Source: Oncomelania hupensis (lineage: Eukaryota; Mollusca; Gastropoda; Littorinimorpha; Pomatiopsidae). Taken from it: DNA of 64,000 nucleotides. The stretch lies in contig CM072513.1 in assembly GCA_036898135.1 (NCBI GenBank), positions 36,007,428 to 36,071,427 on the forward strand, read 5' to 3'. Made by a program: the position numbers and the translations under genes. The notes below the pieces were generated by a model. That model did not search any database. It was given only the letters and a program-made list of their open reading frames with translations, and had not been told where the DNA came from. Positions 31,906 through 42,500 of this stretch are shown piece after piece; the stretch's first letter is position 1; each line of letters starts with the position of its first letter.

Positions 31906-33540
31906 AGAAACAAATTCCAATTTGAATGTCAGAGATCTATAATGCCCACGTTTATATCTGATTCAAGATTAAATATTGGCTGTCTCTCTCAGCCGCTCAG
32001 AGCGCTTCAACCTAACCGTAACATTTTTTTAACCTGCTGAATAAACAGGCCTACGGGGCTGAGGACCGGCCGGAGCAGCGCATTGGAATGCGACCTCGCG
32101 TGACTTTTCGGTCATGCCGCAGTGGAGTTATTTTTTGCAATTATGAAGACTCCCTCCCATTCTGGACCGGCGGGGTATCCATTACAAAGCACACAGACTG
32201 AAAATCCTGTGTCGATCGTGTCGTCTCAATCGCATCACTGGTAAACAAATACAGCTCCATGTGCTGTAGAACGGAGTCTGCTTCTTTGACCTTTGTATTC
32301 CGCGTAAAACCTGGAAATGTTTTTGGTCGACCGAGGCGAGACAGTCCCGTCCGTGGGATCCCCTGGTCTGTCCGCCTGTGTGATGTGATATCTTACGAAC
32401 CGCTGGGGAGATGTCCAATGAAAATCGATTTAATTAGAGATACATAGATGCTGCAACGAAATCACTTTCGCTGGGAGTTCGATTGTACTACGTCACACAT
32501 TTTTGAAGGTCACATGACTTCCTCCTTCATGCGATACGACTCTCGTCCCAAATAAGCAAAGCCATTTTCGCGAAAATGCAAGATGACCACGGACACCATT
32601 TCGTCATTATTTTTTAATGTTATCTTGGTCAATTAACAGCATTTTCTTCTAAGAAATACTTAGATTGATATTCGGACTATTGATTCGCGCGTCTTAGGCC
32701 ATTCAAAATGCTGTTATGGTAGGCATTTGTTGAGATATGCATGTGTCGAAAGCCTTGGACGTGAGATCCAACATTGCGACAAGATGAACTCCATCGATTG
32801 GCATTTTATTCCGGCTTGTTTGCTTCCAGAATGACATAACATTTACGTCTAAGTTGCTAATACATGTATCTTACTGCTGTTTTTATTAATGGGACGATTT
32901 ATATATCTATATACTATTTTTTTAAATGAGTAAATTAGGCGTTTCAAGTTCTTCTACAGTAGCAGTATTGTAAGCCTGGTTGTAGGATACTGTTTGGCAG
33001 AGTACATACGAGCACTGTCCCTTTGAAACCCAATTTTTCTTGTTTCACCACAAGAGAGTTACTCAAAGGGAATCAATAAACGAAAGGTTGCGTCTCTTAC
33101 TTCAGCGACGCGAAGTTCGCTGACCCGTCTTTCTATGCTGCTAGTTGTACGAAAATGGATGCGCGCGCATCCTTCATGCAACGAAAGGTTAACGAAGCCA
33201 AACTCCAACGAAATGCTACCTATATTTCTTTATTATTAACACCCGTACGTCGCAGTCCATATGCCATCCACTTTTTCACAAGGTCAGTGTTTAATCGCTA
33301 AGGAAATGAAATCACCAAGTACGTTTGCACATCGTAGCTCAAAATCTATTGAAAAAGGGAGAGATTTTCATTAATTCCGAGGCCCACGTTTGGCGCAACA
33401 GCTCACCGAAATGTTTTATACCTGGCAAAAAACTATAGACTTTCGTCACAAGCATTATCTCACCAACGTTTGTCGAACTTTTAGGAAGATTTTGTAGAAA
33501 TATTCCTATATCGAAACTGTAGTCTCGCGTGCTACAAATT
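31906..33540. other. No gene seen
   Basis: 1.6 kb without recognisable coding, tRNA-like or repeat features. It is one of the longer plain stretches in the window. Confidence 0.45.
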
Positions 33541-33542
33541 TA

Positions 33543-34162
33543 TTACGTTACATTACATAATTATTGCTTTAGGTCCAGCGGACTCTTCCGAGCCAAATCA
33601 GGACCAGTACAGCCGAATCAGGACCACAAAATCAAGGCCACAACTTCGCTAAAAGAGGACTCGCCCCTGATCTGCATAAAAGATCTGCCGAAACAACCCT
33701 AGTGGTAACACTGAACGCATACCACCAGTCGGTCACTTTGCAATAAAGACATCCCACGCAGGGGACGCTGAGGCTATACTCTAATTTATCGAACCCCCGT
33801 TTACAAAAACAAAATAGAATATAAACATCATTATAAAATATCGACAAAATACATACTTATAAACTGCCTACATTGCCAAATAATAACATCATAGGAAGCC
33901 CCAGTGACCACATGGCAGAAAGCATCCAATATTTCCAAGCTGATCCAACAGACCTCACACAAAAAAATAAGGAGTTTTGTCCCGCAAGAGTTTTCAAGAA
34001 AAAAGGTAGGGACTGGTCTAGCGAAGAAGAAGATAGTATAGTAGATTGATAGAACAGAGTAGGAATGAGAAAGAAAAAAGGAGAAAGACAATGACAGTGG
34101 GAATCTAAAGCACTAAATTTCCAGAAAGAGGGGATACTATTTATCCTGAAACTCCCGGCTCC
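33543..34162 (-). mobile_element. Family A copy, subfamily with the extra 60-bp segment
   Basis: A (TAATG)-type tail abuts GGCTCGGAAGAGTCCGCTGG on the minus strand. The head is degraded (GCCGGGAGTTTC). No target duplication is clear. The 60-bp segment is shared with the copy at 30242. Confidence 0.85.
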
Positions 34163-34189
34163 ATAGCCTCAAAATATCAAGGTTGACCG

Positions 34190-34742
34190 TGTTACGTTGA
34201 AACGCGCACGATAGTTCGTGTGTGACGCGCACGATGGATGCGATCGTTTTGTTTTGCCAAGCGTGCAGTGGCGGAGTGTATTTATCCTTGATTTGATTTT
34301 GCGTTGTTGTTGGAAGGGGATTTGTATGGCGTTGGTAATTTTAGTTTGTCGATATTGTTTGAGAATTTTCTGGAGTTGGTTGTTTACTGTCGATCGAAGC
34401 GTATGGATAATTCTGGTGGTAACTAAAGAAGCTTCCATCCCAAATAAGGTTGTATGACGGGAGACACTGATGACGAAATGTGTTTTGATTGGTTATAATT
34501 ATGTTTTGCCCGAACGTTCTTTATTTTTCTGGAGTTAGAGAGACTATATAAGTTAATATTATAAGTGCCGCACTGTTTAAAAAATGAATTGTATTGTAAA
34601 GTTGAAAGTGAAAAGTTGAGAGTGGAAATAGCGATTGTATGCAGTTGTTGATGTTCGCTGAATAAAGTTGGAAAACTATATACGACGACTTTGCCTTGTT
34701 GCTGAGAGAGCAGGCTGCGTGGATAAACGAATCTGAGTTACA
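34190..34742 (+). mobile_element. LTR-like element (forward)
   Basis: Starts TGTTACGTTGAAACGC and ends GAGTTACA. It contains a TATA-like CTATATAAGTT near 34543 and a polyadenylation signal AATAAAG near 34665, in LTR order (U3-R-U5). The sequence just after it, TTTCAAGCATCGGGGCTGAA, is shared with the inverted copy at 53930-54462, as an internal 5' end would be. No gag or pol is visible. Confidence 0.72.
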
Positions 34743-34799
34743 CTTTATCAGGTTTCAAGCATCGGGGCTGAATCAACTGTACACTAACATGTGTGAGGA

Positions 34800-35270
34800 A
34801 AGTTTGGGATTCTGATATAACCTTTGAGATACATTTTGCATGAGAGCCATGGCCTTGAAAGATGTGGCAGCTGATTATTGCATTTCACGTGCTTTCACTG
34901 ATATTCTCGTGCATTCTCGTACTGCTTCCATGAACGCGAGCTCTCACTAGTTTAAAAATAAACAAGCTCGTTGGGCATTACCGTGTCGTCGTCCATTGAG
35001 CTTCCCTTTCTTCGATCTGGTTCTGCTCCCTCTATTCTTTTCATTTGTCCTTGAATAACAAAAAAAAGGCCATCGCAATGTTTACCTTGAACAGATAGTC
35101 CTTGATTTTTACACCGTTTGCATGTTTCCCTGTGTCCACTGGCCGTTGAATAAGAACTTCACAAATTTAACATATACGAAATAAACCCCAAATGAAACTT
35201 CAGTGGACAATGGTCCAGGAGGGCCAGAGGAAACAAATCCACACAAAATATAGAGTATAGGACGAAAAAA
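34800..35270. other. No gene seen
   Basis: Featureless between the LTR and the TTAA-flanked element. Confidence 0.4.
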
Positions 35271-35944
35271 GAGTTTAAAGGGCCATGTCAGGCTTATTTT
35301 GGTGTAAAAAACGCGTTTATTTGCGTTTTGGCGTGACTTAGGTTAACCAGACATATGCATGTTGTAGGAAATTGTTTTCTCACCTTCCCTCACAGTGTTC
35401 AGTTTATTTCGGAATCGTTTGGGGCCATAATCGGACGAATTTTGTGGCTGAAGCGAAGCGTTTTCACCCTCCGATCAGGCTGTAATTTGATCTCGTACGT
35501 TTGCGAGGTTTAGAAAGTGGTGAATTGTGGGTAAAAATTCCGATGACGTCACAATACGGAGCATGCCTACACAAGCCTACAGTCTGCAGAGAGTGTGGTC
35601 TGCAGAGCTCCTTTGATTATGCTTTGTTGTTCTTGCTCGCTAATGTATATATTGATGAAAAGTTTATGTGAGAATCGTAATTTAGTACAGCTGTGTTTGT
35701 GAAGTTCAGTTTGAGCTTTACTCCTCACAACAATACATATGTACCGTGTGTCATTCTGTATACATGAATATGTTATGATGGAGAGACACGGAATTTTCAC
35801 TTGTGAATCAAGTGTGATTACTAAAAAAAAATAAATAATAATAATAATAAAAACAAATTTCACGAGAGAAATGCCTGTGCCAAAATGATGGGTTGTGTAT
35901 TACAAGGTAGAATTTTATTGACTTCTCCTGTGTGGTGTCAGTGT

Positions 35945-36240
35945 TTCCCCCTCCTCCTACTCCACTCTGTGGGGGTGCAGAGGGTTTCTGTATAAATAGT
36001 ATCCCCCCTTTCTGGAAATTTAGTGTTTTATATTTCCACTGTCACCGTCTTTCTTCTTTGTTCTTTCTCATTCCTACTCTGTTCTATCAATCTACTACAT
36101 GTATCCTCTTCACTAGACCAGTTACCTACCTTTTTTCTTGAAAACTCTCTCACAACTCCTCATTTGGGTATGGAGTCTGTTGGGTCAGTTTGGGGATATT
36201 GGATGCTTTCTGCCAAATGGTCACCAGAGCTTCATACATG
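35945..36240 (+). mobile_element. Family A 5' head joined to LINE sequence
   Basis: GGGTTTCTGTATAAATAGTA, CTTTCTGGAAATTTAGTG, TTTTTTCTTGAAAACTCT and TGGATGCTTTCTGCCA follow the family A 5' half in order. After AGAGCTTC the sequence departs from family A and leads toward the RNase H frame at 36358. Confidence 0.8.
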
Positions 36241-36357
36241 TGCACATATTGATATTGGCTATAGCCAAACTAAAAAAGAGGATAATCCTAATATATTAGT
36301 TACTGAGGTAAAAAAAAAAAAAGCATATTGAAAGTAGGCTAATTACAAAAACCATAT

Positions 36358-37064
36358 ATGCATATTTTTACTGATGGATCAGTTTTAGATTCTTCGGATA
36401 GTGGATCAGCATATATTATTCCTGAAATAAATATCAGAAGGTCATATTATTTAGGAAAGGGATTTTCTATATTTACAGCTGAGCTTTATGCTATTTTCGT
36501 GGCTTTACATTTCATCATGACGTCACCTTTAGAATTATTTTGTATATTAGTTTGGGTTGATTCAAAAGCGGTTCTGTATGCATTAAAACAGTGGAACTGT
36601 AAAGACAGACGGGAGCTTATCTATGAGAAATTAAACATATGATACACTGTGTGATTTCTAGAGGAATAAACATTGATTTCTGTTGGGTTCCATCACATTG
36701 CGGAATTCATTGGAATGAGGTATGTGACAGATTAGCTAAGGAGGGAGCACAAAGGTCATCAGATTCTATAACTATAACAAATTTGAATATGTGTAATCAT
36801 GAAATTTTTTCTTTACTAGAAAAGGCAGTGTATCATGATAATATTAAAAATATATCTATACTGAATTGTTCAAGACCACTTTCTAAATTAATATATAAAT
36901 TAAGAATGAATGCATTTAGCAATAAATACTCAGTAGATGTTAAATGTATATATAATACAAGTCTATCAGTACATCACCTTCTCTTTGACTGCTCAGTTTT
37001 AAGAGATATATTTAAAGTAAATGGACTGAACGTCGCTACTTTCGCTTCAGATTGCTGGTTGTGA
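36358..37064 (+). pseudogene. LINE RNase H domain and C-terminus, frame-broken
   Basis: The first frame (36358-36642) opens with IFTDGSVLDSSDSGSA and continues AELYAIFVALH and VWVDSKAVLYAL. These carry the catalytic D, E and D of RNase H1. A stop and frame change at about 36640 separate the second frame (36639-37064) with FCWVPSHCGIHWNEVCDRLA, the final His/Asp block. A short C-terminus has HHLLFDCSVL, as in LINE or R1/I-group proteins. No RT precedes it here. The last codons run into the right half of the host transposon. Confidence 0.87.
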
Positions 37065-37285
37065 CGTCACAGCCATGGGCTTGCCGCCGCGGGGATTTTG
37101 AAGTCTCGCGTAGCAGACGAATTTGGCTTCTTTTTGAGCATGCATTTTGTGTAAAATTAGACTGATGCAACACAAAACATGTGATTTACTGTTTGGATTT
37201 TGCATCTTTAGATGCTAAACTGTATATTTAAATCAACCCCAACTGCTTTATCTGACCTTAAAAAGAGCCTGTTATGGCCCTTTAA

Positions 37286-37499
37286 TTTTTTTTAATGGAC
37301 ATCAGCTTTAAAACAGAAAATATTAGCAAAAAAGGCAATCGTGTTTAAGTTGATGAAATAAAGGGTTTAGAAAGCGGTGATTTAGACTACGAAACATGGA
37401 TCTAGACTTAGGTGAAAATGTGTTAGCAAATTAGCTGTATGTTGTTTTTTTCCCTTTTATATTCATAAAAAGTAGGCTATGCAAAGTGAATTTAGCTGG
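37286..37499. other. No gene seen
   Basis: AT-rich spacer. Confidence 0.4.
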
Positions 37500-37798
37500 C
37501 TGAGAGAGAGAGAGAGAAAGAGAGAGAGAGGGGGGTAAGGGGGGGGGGCAGACAGACAGAGACAAAGAGAAACGGACAGGCAGACAGAGAGCACAAACTC
37601 ACGAACACAATCTCAAAAGCACGCCTACATACAAAAACCACGGAAGGCACAAATGCATGCGATCTCTTCCTCTCGCTCTCTCTCTCTCTCTCACCTACTC
37701 ACTCTCTCTTACACTTAATCTCAATCGTCCACACTCACTCACTCACTAATTCTCACATACACGCACACACATACACAATCACACACACACATACATAT

Positions 37799-37832
<34 letters not shown>
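37500..37832. repeat. (GA)n, (CT)n and (CA)n microsatellite cluster
   Basis: GA run near 37502-37532, G run near 37540, CT run near 37672-37692 and CA runs up to 37830. The cluster touches the 3' end of the minus-strand RTE copy. Confidence 0.9.
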
Positions 37833-37836
<4 letters not shown>

Positions 37837-38890
37837 AGCCTATCCCGTAACTCGAAGGTCGTTGGGGCACCACAGATGCTCGTTTAGCCAGCGTGCTCCA
37901 TCTTTCACTGTCCTCAACAACCTTTATGGTTTCGCTCAGTGTCAAGCCAGTCCATTCTCGAATGTTGCCCTCCATCTCTTTTTCGGTCTCCCTCTTTCTT
38001 TTGCCTCCTTGCACCGTGCCTTGCAGGATAGTCTTTGCAAGGCTTGATGTTCTGGTGACGTAGCCATACCATCGGAGTTTCCGTTCCTTCACCACTGTAT
38101 GTCATCGTGTTGTCCACTGGCTTGTGTGATGGTCTGTCGGACTTCGTCATTGGCGATGTGCTGAGTATAGGGAATGCCCAGAAGTCTTCTGTATCATCTA
38201 ATCTCCATGCTTTATATTCTTCGTTGTAGATCTGCTGTGAGGATCCATGTTTCGCGAGCGTATAAGAAGATGGAGATGACAAGGGAGCGCAGCAGCCTTA
38301 CCTTGAAGTGTAGATCAATGGTCCTGTCTTTCCAAATGGGTTTCAACCTTGTCAGGGCAGCAGTTGTTTGTACGATCCTGGAGAGGACTTCCTGTCGGGA
38401 CCCATTGTCTGATACAATGGCTCCTAAATATTTGAAAGCACCGTGTTGAAGGAATGGCCTTGGACTTTGATATCCGGTTTGATTACATTACATGATTATT
38501 GCTTTAGGTCCAGCAGACTCTTCCGAGCCAAATCAGGACCAGATCCGTGTTGGTGCCATTGATGCTGTTGGTCATCATTTTGGTCTTCTTTGCACATGTT
38601 TCCAGTTCACAGTCTCTGGAGGTGGTGTCAAGTCTTTGTACCAGCTGTTCAAGTTCTTAGTCCTCTCCAGCCAATCCATCAATGTCATCCGCAAAACGGA
38701 GGTTGGAGATTGCTCTAACCCCTATGCTGCCTGTGTCTTCGTGATCTGCAAGGGCAGATGCGCTCTAGGAAGATGTTGAAGAGTGTTGGAGAGAGTAAGC
38801 ATCCTTGATACCCACCGATCGTTGTTCTGAACCAGTTTCCGATGGCGCTGTTGCAGAGGACTGCACTGGTAGCCTTGTCATACAGTCACA
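37833..38890 (-). pseudogene. RTE LINE, RT to C-terminus, interrupted by family A
   Basis: On the minus strand it runs from the ATSAVLCNSAIGNWFRTTI region through FADDIDGLAG (catalytic Asp pair kept), KYLGAIVSDNGSRQEVLSRI, LIYARETWILT and ILQGTVQGGKRKRETEKEME to LTLSETIKVVEDSERWSTL and VPQRPSSYGIG. Stops and frameshifts are scattered. It is the longest RTE copy here. A family A copy at about 38481-38542 splits it. Confidence 0.88.
38481..38542 (-). mobile_element. Family A, 62-bp truncated copy inside the RTE copy
   Basis: Tail (TAATG)-type and CTCGGAAGAGTCTGCTGGAC only. An imperfect duplication ATCCGGTTT/ATCCGTGTT flanks it. Comparison with the RTE copy at 4943-6208 shows the uninterrupted target. 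Confidence 0.8.
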
Positions 38891-38915
38891 CACACACACA
38901 CACACACACACATAC
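38885..38915. repeat. (CA)n microsatellite
   Basis: Short CA run at the 5' edge of the RTE copy. Confidence 0.85.
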
Positions 38916-39127
38916 TCGAACGCTTACACAGTCTGAGGACTATGATTCTAGACCTCGGTTGTGGGGACTATTAGAAAGAATAGGTATTTTTGAGATTCGA
39001 TACTGCAAGCATTGTCTCTTGGCTCCCGAAAGCAGCGCTAGGGGTCGTACGTTTCAAAATAGTAACTGCTCTTTGAGCTATTAGACTTGGTATGTTGCGT
39101 GATAAGTGAAGACTGGCGGGAATGTTT

Positions 39128-39357
39128 TGTGAGGACTAAATACACACATTCACAAATAGCATTCATGTTGAGGACTTCGTACACACTTGCTTACACACTC
39201 TTAAACCGTATTACGACCGAGGACCATGATGCGGGGGTGTATTGTGAGGACCTAATACACACATTCACAAATAGCATTCATGTTGAGGACTTCCATACAC
39301 ACTTGCTTACACACTCTTAAACCGTATTAAGACCGAGGACCATGATTCTAGACCAAC
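39128..39357. repeat. 115-bp tandem duplication
   Basis: TGTGAGGACTAAATACACAC and the following 95 bases recur 115 bases later with few changes. Both contain GCTTACACACTCTTAAACCG. Confidence 0.85.
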
Positions 39358-39417
39358 GTTTTCAGGACCGTTAGCAAGTCCTCAAGATGAATGTTGAATG
39401 GAATAAAGTGCATTATG

Positions 39418-39497
<80 letters not shown>
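39418..39497. repeat. (ATA)n microsatellite
   Basis: About 26 ATA triplets. On the minus strand it is the (TAT)n tail of the adjoining dispersed repeat. Confidence 0.97.
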
Positions 39498-39499
<2 letters not shown>

Positions 39500-39578
39500 A
39501 GGATGCTATATACACGCCATTTCCCAAATCAATCAGGCTCAAAGCGCGGCGATCTATACCAACATACACGCTCACCTG
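39498..39578 (-). repeat. (ATT)n-tailed repeat, left border of the satellite
   Basis: Reverse complement of the element at 3781-3897 (CAGGTGAGCGTGTATGTTGG to CATCCTG). It stops exactly where the first 949-bp unit begins. Confidence 0.8.
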
Positions 39579-42500
39579 TTCCTGGACCTCTATCTATCAA
39601 TACAGATCAAGCTATCACCAGTCCCATACCTCGGGGGTCGTATCCCATCCCCCATCCCCCTAACTATCTTAATCTTAATCAAACAGTCACCTCTGCCTCA
39701 ACCCAAAGAGCTAGGCTATTGCTTATTCCTATGTGGACAGTGGCTGTGATGCTGCTTTAGGGTTAGGGGTTTGGGTTGTGATCCATCAACTCTTCTTGAG
39801 ATAGGTGAAGCATTCAGGGGGTCCTCTTGGGGATGAGCCCAATATGGACCGCCTGACTGGATGGGTTGAGGAGAAACTTCAGGTTCTTAGAGGTCTGTAC
39901 TTTGAAAGGGTTCCAATCTCCCAATAACGACCGGACATTTGGGCGGGAAACCGTCTGGCGCCCAAAATACTGCCAAAGGCACCGTTTAGGTGCACCAAGT
40001 GGGTACAGCACACATACCCTGACCGAACAATGTTGGAAAAGCAGCCAAATTCATCCCCATGAGGTGGCCACTTTGGATCGAAAGTATTTGGTCATTTTGT
40101 ACAAGGATTTCAGGACGGTCAGATCAATCAAACAGTCACCTCTCCCCAACGCGTTCTTTCATTCTTTCCGTGTTGGGGGACTATATGCAGGGTTGGGGCT
40201 AGAACATAACTGGTAAATGGGAACAGACTGGGTGAAGTGGTTCTTGAGGTATTGAACTTATACGACGCAAATCGCGCAACGATTGTACACACTTTCCTCT
40301 ATCAACCCATGCCATCATCACTTTGGGAGCTCCTATCGTATCACCCCTCCCCTAACTTGGGGCTGGTTTTGTTTCTTGGCGTACTATAGGATGTGTCTAG
40401 GACTCAGCATCAAGGGATACCAGATACAAGATACAACAGAGCTTTATTATCTGACTGTGAGACATGAACTTGATCAATACACACAACCCATAACACATGG
40501 ACCCTACTCTGGTTGCACTTTACATTGTTCCTGGACCTCTATCTATCAATACAGATCAAGCTATCACCAGTCCCATACCTCGGGGGTCGTATCCCATCCC
40601 CCATCCCCCTAACTATCTTAATCTTAATCAAACAGTCACCTCTGCCTCAACCCAAAGAGCTAGGCTATTGCTTATTCCTATGTGGACAGTGGCTGTGATG
40701 CTGCTTTAGGGTTAGGGGTTTGGGTTGTGATCCATCAACTCTTCTTGAGATAGGTGAAGCATTCAGGGGGTCCTCTTGGGGATGAGCCCAATATGGACCG
40801 CCTGACTGGATGGGTTGAGGAGAAACTTCAGGTTCTTAGAGGTCTGTACTTTGAAAGGGTTCCAATCTCCCAATAACGACCGGACATTTGGGCGGGAAAC
40901 CGTCTGGCGCCCAAAATACTGCCAAAGGCACCGTTTAGGTGCACCAAGTGGGTACAGCACACATACCCTGACCGAACAATGTTGGAAAAGCAGCCAAATT
41001 CATCCCCATGAGGTGGCCACTTTGGATCGAAAGTATTTGGTCATTTTGTACAAGGATTTCAGGACGGTCAGATCAATCAAACAGTCACCTCCCCCCAACG
41101 CGTTCTTTCATTCTTTCCGTGTTGGGGGACTATATGCAGGGTTGGGGCTAGAACATAACTGGTAAATGGGAACAGACTGGGTGAAGTGGTTCTTGAGGTA
41201 TGGAACTTATACGACGCAAATCGCGCAACGATTGTACACACTTTCCTCTATCAACCCATGCCATCATCACTTTGGGAGCTCCTATCGTATCACCCCTCCC
41301 CTAACTTGGGGCTGGTTTTGTTTCTTGGCGTACTATAGGATGTGTCTAGGACTCAGCATCAAGGGATACCAGATACAAGATACAACAGAGCTTTATTATC
41401 TGACTGTGAGACATGAACTTGATCAATACACACAACCCATAACACATGGACCCTACTCTGGTTGCACTTTACATTGTTCCTGGACCTCTATCTATCAATA
41501 CAGATCAAGCTATCACCAGTCCCATACCTCGGGGGTCGTATCCCATCCCCCATCCCCCTAACTATCTTAATCTTAATCAAACAGTCACCTCTGCCTCAAC
41601 CCAAAGAGCTAGGCTATTGCTTATTCCTATGTGGACAGTGGCTGTGATGCTGCTTTAGGGTTAGGGGTTTGGGTTGTGATCCATCAACTCTTCTTGAGAT
41701 AGGTGAAGCATTCAGGGGGTCCTCTTGGGGATGAGCCCAATATGGACCGCCTGACTGGATGGGTTGAGGAGAAACTTCAGGTTCTTAGAGGTCTGTACTT
41801 TGAAAGGGTTCCAATCTCCCAATAACGACCGGACATTTGGGCGGGAAACCGTCTGGCGCCCAAAATACTGCCAAAGGCACCGTTTAGGTGCACCAAGTGG
41901 GTACAGCACACATACCCTGACCGAACAATGTTGGAAAAGCAGCCAAATTCATCCCCATGAGGTGGCCACTTTGGATCGAAAGTATTTGGTCATTTTGTAC
42001 AAGGATTTCAGGACGGTCAGATCAATCAAACAGTCACCTCCCCCCAACGCGTTCTTTCATTCTTTCCGTGTTGGGGGACTATATGCAGGGGTGGGGCTAG
42101 AACATAACTGGTAAATGGGAACAGACTGGGTGAAGTGGTTCTTGAGGTATGGAACTTATACGACGCAAATCGCGCAACGATTGTACACACTTTCCTCTAT
42201 CAACCCATGCCATCATCACTTTGGGAGCTCCTATCGTATCACCCCTCCCCTAACTTGGGGCTGGTTTTGTTTCTTGGCGTACTATAGGATGTGTCTAGGA
42301 CTCAGCATCAAGGGATACCAGATACAAGATACAACAGAGCTTTATTATCTGACTGTGAGACATGAACTTGATCAATACACACAACCCATAACACATGGAC
42401 CCTACTCTGGTTGCACTTTACATTGTTCCTGGACCTCTATCTATCAATACAGATCAAGCTATCACCAGTCCCATACCTCGGGGGTCGTATCCCATCCCCC

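Larger units (their letters stand above)
35279..37281. mobile_element. TTAA-flanked TIR transposon with captured LINE sequence
   Basis: Left end AGGGCCATGTCAGGCTTATTTT; right end, reversed, AGGGCCATAACAGGCTCTTTTT. Both are flanked by TTAA (35275-35278 and 37282-37285), the piggyBac-type target. Both halves carry a TGACGTCACA motif and GAAGCGAA near the inner edge. The central 35.9-37.0 kb is LINE-derived. No transposase is present. Confidence 0.7.

Noticed and set aside
39387..39663. Poly-Asn, poly-Ile and similar open frames
   Set aside because: They read through the (ATA)n microsatellite; the same applies near 9713, 22758 and 50700.
39750..39785. Interstitial telomere
   Set aside because: Only two or three degenerate TTAGGG-like words per unit; no run of perfect repeats.
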